Assembly: GCA_028293225.1 (NCBI GenBank)
Contig: JAQGPE010000622.1
Coordinates: 1 to 6,852 of the forward strand
Length of the DNA: 6,852 bases
Direction of reading: 5' to 3'
Origin: Akkermansiaceae bacterium
GTDB taxonomy: Bacteria > Verrucomicrobiota > Verrucomicrobiia > Verrucomicrobiales > Akkermansiaceae
The translations under genes and the position numbers were made by a program. Below the pieces are notes generated by a model. The model was not told the DNA's origin, searched no databases, and saw only the letters and a list, made by a program, of their open reading frames with translations. Shown here one piece after another: positions 1-4,708 of the stretch; position 1 is the first letter of the stretch, and each line of letters starts with the position of its first letter.

Positions 1-835
1 CATACCGGCGATGGTTGCGGGTCTTCGTCACCGTCACGAGAATGTGGTTCTGTTTACGGTCGATGTGCTCGAATTTTGCCCGGATCAGTTCCGAGTCGGG
101 GCGGAGGCCGGCGAATAGGCCAATGGCGAAGAAAGGGACAAGGTCGCGATCGTGCTCCCAAGCCGCCAGGAGCAGCTTGCGCGCGTCGGCGGGATCGAAC
201 ACCGGGACGTCGCCGCGGCGATCCTTGAGGGCAGGCAGGTCGGTTAATGGGTTCACCGGGACGGCGACCTTGGCGGCGCGTAGCTCGAAAATCGACCGGA
301 GCATGCCCAGCTGTTGATTGTAGGTGGCCGGCGCCGGGGCTGAATTGTTGCGCCACTCCGCGAACCAGTCTCTCCAGAATGCCTCATCGAGGTTTGCGAT
401 CCGCTTTTCCTCCAGATCCGCGAGCTTGTTCCGGAATGGCTTCCACCGGGAGGCGGCATATCCAACAGACCAGTTCCCGGCGTGATCGGAATGGAAAGTG
501 TCGAGCAGCTCGCCCAAGCGGGGAGAGGCCACGGCCTTTTCGAGCGCGGCAATGTGCTGGTCGCAGAAATCGGCGAGGCCGCGGTAGCCGAGAGATCTAA
601 CCGCATCGTCATATTTCACCGCTTCAGCGATCAGCACGGAGTCGACGGTGGTGGCCCAGGAGGGCAGGGGAGCGCGCTCGTCCATGATCGCCTTCGCGCG
701 GGCCTTGGCTTCGTCCTCCGTGTCGAAGAGCAGGCGCTTCCGCTTCCCTGTTGGGGAATGCTTCGGGGGAAGGCTCAGGACCCATTTCCGGCGGGTCTTT
801 GAATACTTCGGTTTGAATGCAGCCGCTCGACTCAC
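1..835 (-). CDS. Tyrosine recombinase / phage-type integrase, 3' end beyond window
   Basis: Site-specific recombinase of the phage integrase family, expected to integrate and excise a mobile element. The frame is open from a stop at 953-955 down to base 1. No ATG is available, so I take the GTG at 833-835, which gives MSRAAAFKPKYSKTRRKW and 278 visible residues. Residues 1-60 are basic and look like an arm-type DNA-binding region. Residues about 85-200 fit the helical core-binding (SAM-like) domain. The catalytic domain starts near 212 with PVFDPADARKLLLAAW. The first catalytic Arg is R245 in FAGLRPDSEL, followed by FEHID, and the beta-hairpin Lys is K271 in VTVTKTRN. The HxxR, H/W and Tyr nucleophile boxes would lie left of base 1, so intactness cannot be judged. 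It starts 137 bp from the 3' end of tRNA-Val and reads away from it, the usual layout of an island integrase. I see no Shine-Dalgarno sequence. The family call is firm; the start is less so. Confidence 0.87.
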   Translation of the reverse strand, partial: MSRAAAFKPKYSKTRRKWVLSLPPKHSPTGKRKRLLFDTEDEAKARAKAIMDERAPLPSWATTVDSVLIAEAVKYDDAVRSLGYRGLADFCDQHIAALEKAVASPRLGELLDTFHSDHAGNWSVGYAASRWKPFRNKLADLEEKRIANLDEAFWRDWFAEWRNNSAPAPATYNQQLGMLRSIFELRAAKVAVPVNPLTDLPALKDRRGDVPVFDPADARKLLLAAWEHDRDLVPFFAIGLFAGLRPDSELIRAKFEHIDRKQNHILVTVTKTRNHRRY

Positions 836-886
836 GAGGATGCAACTCGCTGAATTCGGGCACCAATGCGAGGCTTTTAAGGGGGC

Positions 887-907
887 TTGGTGGCACTTTG
901 GTGGCAC
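887..907. repeat. Tandem 10-bp direct repeats TTGGTGGCAC before integrase
   Basis: TTGGTGGCAC occurs at 887-896 and again at 898-907, an 11-bp period of about one helical turn. Overlapping it is an inverted repeat, CTTGGTG at 886-892 and CACCAAG at 905-911. A further GGCACCAA lies at 859-866, matching 903-910. All copies lie between the tRNA terminator and the integrase start. Arm-type sites of tyrosine integrases are commonly short repeats beside int, so that is the likeliest role. An operator for the integrase gene is an alternative. The repeats are seen directly; the function is inferred. Confidence 0.5.
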
Positions 908-931
908 CAAGGGGTCCGGCAGCAGGGCACG

Positions 932-954
932 AAAAAGCCCGCCGAAGCGGGCTT
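932..954 (-). terminator. Intrinsic terminator of tRNA-Val
   Basis: On the minus strand an 8-bp stem (AAGCCCGC with GCGGGCTT) closes a TTCG tetraloop and is followed by five T residues (complement of A932-A936). This is a textbook rho-independent terminator, 17 bases after the encoded CCA of the tRNA. It also separates tRNA transcription from the integrase. Confidence 0.88.
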
Positions 955-971
955 AATCATTCAAACAGAGG

Positions 972-1046
972 TGGTACGCGATGGCGGGTTCGAACCGCCG
1001 ACCCCTACCGTGTCAAGGTAATGCTCTACCACTGAGCTAACCGCGC
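972..1046 (-). tRNA. trnV: tRNA-Val (anticodon GAC), CCA encoded
   Basis: Carries valine to GUC/GUU codons. The cloverleaf folds by eye on the minus strand. The acceptor GCGCGGT pairs with ATCGCGT, with G-U wobbles at 1-72 and 6-67. The D arm is GCTC-AGTGGTA-GAGC. The anticodon arm is TTACC-TTGACAC-GGTAG, with GAC at positions 34-36. The variable loop is GGGTC. The T arm is GGCGG-TTCGAAC-CCGCC. The discriminator A73 and CCA are genome-encoded, ending at 972. It has its own promoter and terminator and is single, with no other tRNA beside it. The adjacent integrase, reading away from the 3' end, suggests that the 3' half of this gene serves as an attachment site. That would explain why the tRNA is intact: integrating elements restore the sequence. 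Confidence 0.96.
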
Positions 1047-1071
1047 TTTAGGTCCTCCGTTCGGGTGCGGG

Positions 1072-1100
1072 AACCTAGGAACCCGGCCGGGACCTTGCAA
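1072..1100 (-). promoter_or_regulatory. Sigma-70-type promoter for tRNA-Val
   Basis: On the minus strand TTGCAA (1100-1095) is followed by a 17-bp spacer and TAGGTT (1077-1072). These are fair matches to the -35 and -10 boxes at optimal spacing. The -10 box lies 25 bases upstream of the mature tRNA 5' end, leaving a short leader for RNase P to remove. Called by eye only. Confidence 0.5.
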
Positions 1101-1149
1101 TCCCTTTTTTCACAAAACCGGTCGAAAATTTCACTCCCGGATCCCGGGC

Positions 1150-1188
1150 AAAAGAAAAGGCGGAGAGCCTCAGCTCCCCGCCATTTTT
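1150..1188. terminator. Hairpin terminator, apparently usable in both directions
   Basis: GGCGG (1159-1163) pairs with CCGCC (1178-1182), and inside it GAGC-CTCA-GCTC forms a second stem across one A-C mismatch. On the minus strand the hairpin is followed by CCTTTTCTTTT, ending the transcript of the BlaI-H1 gene 71 bases past its stop. On the plus strand it is followed by ATTTTT. The gene side is clear. No plus-strand gene ending here is visible, so the bidirectional use is only structural. Confidence 0.75.
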
Positions 1189-1253
1189 GGAATCTTCCAC
1201 TCGAAGCGAACAGACGATCTCCCTGAGGCGACCGTGCCGTTGCAGATGGTTTC

Positions 1254-2114
1254 TTACTTCTTGGTCGCGGCCTTCTTGGCAGCCTTCTTCGCTACTTTTT
1301 TGGCGGACTTCACAGCCTTCTTGGCTGGAGCAGCGGCCTTCTTCGCAGGAGCGGCTTTCTTGGCAGCAGCCTTCTTGGCCGGCGCTTTCTTTGCAGGAGC
1401 GGCGGCTTTCTTGGCGGCAGCCTTCTTCGCAGGCGCCTTGGTCGCCGGAGCCTTCTTGGCTACGGTTTTCTTGGCAGCCTTCTTGGCTGGAGCCTTCTTG
1501 GCAGATTTGGCAGCTTTCTTGGCGGCCTTCTTGGCAGGGGCCTTCTTCGCGGTCTTCTTCACAGGAGCGGCTTTCTTCGCAGGAGCAGCAACTTTCGTCG
1601 CCGCCTTCTTCGCAGGAGCCTTGGTGGCCGCCTTCTTGGCGACCTTCTTCACTGCGGCTTTCTTCGCAGGAGCTGGAGCCTTTTTAGCGGCCTTTTTCGC
1701 GGGCTTGGCCGCGGCTTTCTTCGCTGTTTTTTTTGCAGCCATGGTCTTGTGTCGTTTGAGTTCGCGTTCGATGCTGAGTTTCTCTTCCGGCGTCAGATTG
1801 CCGGCGGAGAGGAGTGCGAGGATCGCCTCACCGAGACGGCCCCCAAAAGCGTTCGTCAGGTAGTCATGCGTGGCACGGTGGACCACGACGTCCTGAGGAA
1901 ATGCGGCCTCGTAAACGTGGGCTCGACCAACGCGAACCCTCTTCACGAGTTTCTTGCGTTCCAGACTCTGCATCACGGATAGGACCGTGGTGTAGGCGCG
2001 CTCTTTACCATCGGGTAAAGCTTCAAGTACTGCGCTTACCGTAGATGGGCCATCGTGCCATAATACGGACAGCGCCTGGAGCTCGAGATTGGAAGGATGT
2101 ATGACTCGTGCCAT
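1254..2114 (-). CDS. BlaI/MecI-type winged-helix repressor fused to histone H1-like Lys/Ala tail
   Basis: Predicted DNA-binding protein of 286 residues in two parts. Residues 1-123 form a complete BlaI/MecI/CopY repressor: a winged-helix segment (LELQALSVLWHDGPSTVSAV, then AYTTVLSVMQSLERKKLVKR and GRAHVYEA) and a dimerisation segment (FGGRLGEAILALL...LTPEEKLSIERELKR). That fills the length of a stand-alone family member. Residues 125-286 are an H1-like tail of AAKKA/APAKK repeats: by my count 62 Lys, 69 Ala and 14 Pro in 162 residues, with no acidic, aromatic, Gly or Arg residue. The family normally represses beta-lactamase, copper or stress genes and is inactivated by a BlaR1-type protease, but no such partner is in the window. 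The tail should bind DNA non-specifically, as in chlamydial Hc1/Hc2 or Pseudomonas AlgP. I chose the ATG at 2112-2114, where the repressor domain begins. An in-frame ATG at 1740-1742 (M125) could yield the tail alone. Upstream is an AT-rich promoter region, downstream a terminator. Family calls are firm; the function of the fusion is inferred. Confidence 0.9.
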   Translation of the reverse strand: MARVIHPSNLELQALSVLWHDGPSTVSAVLEALPDGKERAYTTVLSVMQSLERKKLVKRVRVGRAHVYEAAFPQDVVVHRATHDYLTNAFGGRLGEAILALLSAGNLTPEEKLSIERELKRHKTMAAKKTAKKAAAKPAKKAAKKAPAPAKKAAVKKVAKKAATKAPAKKAATKVAAPAKKAAPVKKTAKKAPAKKAAKKAAKSAKKAPAKKAAKKTVAKKAPATKAPAKKAAAKKAAAPAKKAPAKKAAAKKAAPAKKAAAPAKKAVKSAKKVAKKAAKKAATKK

Positions 2115-2255
2115 GACAGTAGATCACTGGATTCGTGTCACCATAAAGCTAGTAGTTCACAATTCCGTCAAGTTCAATTCGCTGGATTTTCAGGAAATCT
2201 TAAGTAAAGGCGTACTTTTCCCGTCTTTTTCCGATAATACTAAAGTTATAGTAGT
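2115..2255 (-). promoter_or_regulatory. AT-rich intergenic region with likely promoter of the BlaI-H1 gene
   Basis: This 141-bp gap is clearly more AT-rich than its surroundings. On the minus strand TTGACG (2171-2166) stands 17 bp from CTTTAT (2148-2143), a good -35 box with a weak -10 box, leaving a leader of roughly 25-30 bases. Two 16-bp dyads lie further upstream: TACTA-N6-TAGTA at 2238-2253 and AAGTA-N6-TACTT at 2202-2217. Either could be an operator for the adjacent repressor, since BlaI-type proteins bind short TACA/TGTA-like dyads and often control their own gene. The match to known operators is loose. No strong terminator for the upstream thioredoxin-like gene is visible, so read-through is possible. 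Confidence 0.4.
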
Positions 2256-3242
2256 CTATTTCGGCGGCTGATCCTCCGGAAGAGCGGGTCGCTTGATCGC
2301 GGGCGCGAGCTTCTTCAGTTCGCTCCAGAGCCCGGGGTCGGAGGGTTCGCCGTTGTAGATTACTACGCCTTCAGTGGAAATCAGAACCATGGCCGGCACG
2401 CTCTGGATTCTCAGCGTGTGGCTCAGTGTTGCCGCGGCATCACCCTTCAGCCATGCGCCCGGGATGTCGCCCAGCGAGGCAAGCATTGCCTTCGCATCCG
2501 TGAGCACTTCGGGGGACGACTCGACGAGCAATGACACGACCGCGATATCGTTCTTCCCCAGCTCCGCCGCCACCGCTTTGAAATCCGGCATGCTCTCCTC
2601 GCACTCACGGCTCCACGGCGACCAGAAGTGCAGCACCACCGCCTTCTTGTCCTTGGCCAGTTCCGCGAAGGCGGTCTTGCCGGAGCCGCTGAGAAAATCG
2701 AAGGACAGCGCCGGTTGGATCTTCACGCTCTTCATCGCTTCATCCAGCCGCAGCCGGTCGATGTGCGGGGCGAAGGCCGAGCCCTGGCGAGGGCTCAGCC
2801 AGAAGGCTTCGGTGATGTGCTTCTTGAAACCGTCCTTATCGCCCTTTTTCAGCGCGGCCAGCGACTCCAGGTACTCCACCACCGCCAGCCAGTCCTCGCG
2901 CACGGCGAAGATCTCGGAGTCGGCGATGTTGAACTTGTCCTTCTTTTCCAGGAACTGCGGCAGCAGTTCGACCAGCTTGTCGTCGTTGTGGCGGTCGACC
3001 AGGTAAAGGAAGCGCGCTTCCAGGACGGCTTCGTCCGTCGCGCCCTGCTTCTTCGCAGCCGTCACGGCCTGGTCGAAATCAGCCTGCGAGCCCCGCTCGG
3101 AAAGCATCTTCTCCAGCGCGGTCCGTTTCGGCGAAGCCTTCGCCTCGTGATCGCCAGGGGCGGGTTTCTCCAGCTCCTGGGCGAATGCGCATGCCGTGAG
3201 GCAAAGCAGGGCGAGGACTCGCGGCATGCGGGAAACGATCAT
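2256..3242 (-). CDS. Secreted TlpA/ResA-like thioredoxin-fold protein with SxxC in place of CxxC
   Basis: Envelope protein of 328 residues. The N-terminus MPRVLALLCLTACAFAQE is an export signal. LTAC (C18) fits a lipobox, while AFA|QE would suit signal peptidase I. Residues about 35-175 are helical and charged without a motif I recognise, perhaps a helical-repeat region. Residues about 178-312 are a TlpA/ResA-type thioredoxin domain: VVLHFWSPWSREC at the active site, followed by MPDFKAVAAEL, and the cis-Pro loop IQSVPAMVLI (P283). Family members reduce or isomerise disulfides outside the cytoplasm through W-C-x-x-C. Here the nucleophilic Cys is S211, with only C214 kept, so ordinary dithiol chemistry is not expected. 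A binding, monothiol or structural role is an inference. The ATG at 3240-3242 lies one base after the stop of the LysM gene, implying translational coupling. A second ATG five codons in (M6) would also leave a complete signal peptide. Confidence 0.85.
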   Translation of the reverse strand: MIVSRMPRVLALLCLTACAFAQELEKPAPGDHEAKASPKRTALEKMLSERGSQADFDQAVTAAKKQGATDEAVLEARFLYLVDRHNDDKLVELLPQFLEKKDKFNIADSEIFAVREDWLAVVEYLESLAALKKGDKDGFKKHITEAFWLSPRQGSAFAPHIDRLRLDEAMKSVKIQPALSFDFLSGSGKTAFAELAKDKKAVVLHFWSPWSRECEESMPDFKAVAAELGKNDIAVVSLLVESSPEVLTDAKAMLASLGDIPGAWLKGDAAATLSHTLRIQSVPAMVLISTEGVVIYNGEPSDPGLWSELKKLAPAIKRPALPEDQPPK

Positions 3243-3243
3243 C

Positions 3244-3759
3244 TTATTTGGCAGGGATCTGGAGCTTGGCGCCGAGCACCACCGTGTCCTTGGTCAGGCC
3301 GTTGGCCTTCTTGATGGAGTCAACGGAGACGCCGTACTTCTTGCCGATGCCCCACAGCGTGTCGCCCTTGCCCACCACGTGCACCTTGCCGGAGCCCGCG
3401 ATAGGTTCGGGAGCGCTCGGCTTCGGAGCAGGGGAGGCGGCCGGCGTGCTTGCAGCGGGACGAGGCGCCGGGCGCGGAGTTGCGGCCGGTGCTGGTGCTG
3501 GAGCGGGTGTCACCGGTGCGGTGGTGTTGTCCTCATACGCGGCCTGCCCGTAAGTCGAGCTTCCCGGAGCCGCAGCCGGCTGCTGATAGGGTACTGCCTG
3601 ACTGTTGCCGCCAGGCACGCCATACGGGTTGGAGGTGTCGTAGCCGTTGGAGCCGCCGGTCGTGTCGTAGTTGCCCTGGCCACCGCCTTTGTTGAACCAG
3701 GAGCACGATGAAAGTGCCAGCGCTGACGACGATACGAGGAGGATGCGGAAAGAGGTCAT
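3244..3759 (-). CDS. LysM-domain lipoprotein with Pro/Ala-rich linker
   Basis: Predicted peptidoglycan-binding lipoprotein of 171 residues. The N-terminus MTSFRILLVSSSALALSSC is a lipoprotein signal with lipobox LSSC, placing the lipidated Cys at C19. Residues 20-75 are rich in Gly, Asn, Tyr and Gln. Residues about 80-122 are a Pro/Ala linker suited to crossing the space between membrane and cell wall. Residues 126-169 form one LysM domain: VHVVGKGDTLWGIGKKYGVS, then IKKANGL and VVLGAKLQIP, close to the family consensus. LysM binds the N-acetylglucosamine glycan of peptidoglycan. I see no catalytic domain, so a tether or scaffold role is likelier than a hydrolase. The stop at 3244-3246 is one base from the next start, so it very probably works or is produced together with the downstream thioredoxin-like protein. 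The start is the only ATG before the signal peptide. No Shine-Dalgarno sequence is visible. Confidence 0.9.
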   Translation of the reverse strand: MTSFRILLVSSSALALSSCSWFNKGGGQGNYDTTGGSNGYDTSNPYGVPGGNSQAVPYQQPAAAPGSSTYGQAAYEDNTTAPVTPAPAPAPAATPRPAPRPAASTPAASPAPKPSAPEPIAGSGKVHVVGKGDTLWGIGKKYGVSVDSIKKANGLTKDTVVLGAKLQIPAK

Positions 3760-3772
3760 GATGGTTTCTGTT

Positions 3773-3801
3773 GGATTAGCAGTACGGATGGGTTTTGAAA
3801 A
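3773..3801 (-). promoter_or_regulatory. Weak candidate promoter for the LysM-TlpA pair
   Basis: In the 102-bp gap after the TatD gene, the minus strand shows TTTTCA (3801-3796), a 17-bp spacer, and TAATCC (3778-3773) preceded by TGC, an extended -10 pattern. The start codon is 13 bases past the -10 box, so any leader would be very short. The gap length makes an internal promoter plausible, but the boxes are weak and co-transcription with the TatD gene cannot be excluded. Confidence 0.25.
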
Positions 3802-3861
3802 GGATGGAGGTGAAAGAGTTCACGCTTGTGATGAGAAAACGGCGCACGCGTTCGTCTTCAT

Positions 3862-4668
3862 TCAAATCCTCCAACGGAAGAAAAGTTTCGCGGCGTCGCT
3901 GGTGGTCTTCGCGAGTTCGTCGAGTGTGACGTTGCGCGCCTTCGCAAGGAACTCCGCCGTGTGGCGTACATAGGCGGGCTCGTTGCGCTTTCCCCGGTAC
4001 GGCATCGGCGCCAGGTAGGGTGAGTCGGTCTCCAGCATGAACTCGCCGTCGTTCATCGCGAGCGCCGTCTGCAGCGCCTGTCCGGCGTTCTTGAAAGTGG
4101 TCACGCCGCCGAATGATACCAGCCCGCCGAGTTCGATCACCTTGCGCGCGTTCTCCGCATCGCCGATGTAGCAGTGGAAAACCGCGCTCACCCGCTCCGC
4201 ATAGAGCCGGTAGATGGCCAGCGCATCCTGAAAGGAAGCATCGCCGCTGCGGTCGCGCGTGTGGATGACCACGTTGAGGCCGGTCGCCACCGCCATCTCG
4301 AAGTGCGCCTTCAGGAAATCCCGCTGTCTCTCGTGGTAGGCCGCCTCTTCCCAGCCGTCCGGTGCGGGATGATAGTAGTCCAGGCCGGTCTCGCCGATCC
4401 CGCACACGCGCGGATCGGCGGCATGAGCGCTGAGCTGAGCCACGGCGTTATCGGGCTCCTCATGCACGCTGCAGGGATGGATGCCGATGCATACCGAGAC
4501 CTCCTCGTAGCGTGCCGCGATGCGGAGGTTGTCCTCCACATCGCTGAGGCTGGTCGCCAGGCTCACCAGGCGGGTCACGCCAGCCTCCCGGGCGCGCCGG
4601 ATCAGATCGGGAACCTCTGCCGCATCGAAGCGATGGCTGGCGAGGTGGCAGTGGGAATCAATGAGCAT
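3862..4668 (-). CDS. tatD: TatD-family metal-dependent hydrolase (deoxyribonuclease-type)
   Basis: Cytosolic metal-dependent hydrolase with a TIM-barrel amidohydrolase fold, 268 residues, the usual length for TatD proteins. The metal ligands are all present: H6 and H8 in IDSHCHL, E93 in GIGETGLDYY, H136 in VVIHTRD, H165 in VFHCYIGD and D215 in LETDSPYLAP, with IGIHP at 62-65. Family members act as 3'-5' exonucleases on DNA and RNA, with roles proposed in repair of oxidised DNA and in DNA breakdown. The original link to Tat secretion is not supported. The family has several paralogues (TatD, YcfH, YjjV types) and I cannot say which this is. The ATG at 4666-4668 starts right at the first metal motif. 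A purine-rich AGAGGA lies 12 bases upstream, too far for a typical ribosome site. It follows the transporter gene by 40 bp on the same strand, so an operon is likely. Confidence 0.93.
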   Translation of the reverse strand: MLIDSHCHLASHRFDAAEVPDLIRRAREAGVTRLVSLATSLSDVEDNLRIAARYEEVSVCIGIHPCSVHEEPDNAVAQLSAHAADPRVCGIGETGLDYYHPAPDGWEEAAYHERQRDFLKAHFEMAVATGLNVVIHTRDRSGDASFQDALAIYRLYAERVSAVFHCYIGDAENARKVIELGGLVSFGGVTTFKNAGQALQTALAMNDGEFMLETDSPYLAPMPYRGKRNEPAYVRHTAEFLAKARNVTLDELAKTTSDAAKLFFRWRI

Positions 4669-4708
4669 GCAACTGCTGAATCCTCTGACGCGCCCGCCGT
4701 CAATCTAT

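Noticed and set aside
1270..1740. Short repeats of about 12-30 bp, considered as a CRISPR array or a tandem-repeat locus
   Set aside because: The repeats have no constant length or spacers and are fully explained by AKKA/APAKK codons of the tail.
1187..1863. Long plus-strand frames opposite the Lys/Ala tail, one reading as repeated FLAAFFAGA-like hydrophobic segments
   Set aside because: They are the antisense of the AAGAAGGCT-type repeats; the apparent membrane protein is a by-product of the repeat, while the minus-strand frame has a recognisable repressor domain.
2114..2254. Riboswitch or attenuator in the gap before the BlaI-H1 gene
   Set aside because: Only weak 5-bp stems and no terminator-like hairpin with a T run; a plain promoter region is simpler.
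3776..4405. Minus-strand frame of 209 codons overlapping the TatD gene
   Set aside because: Out-of-frame shadow; the overlapping frame holds every TatD metal ligand.
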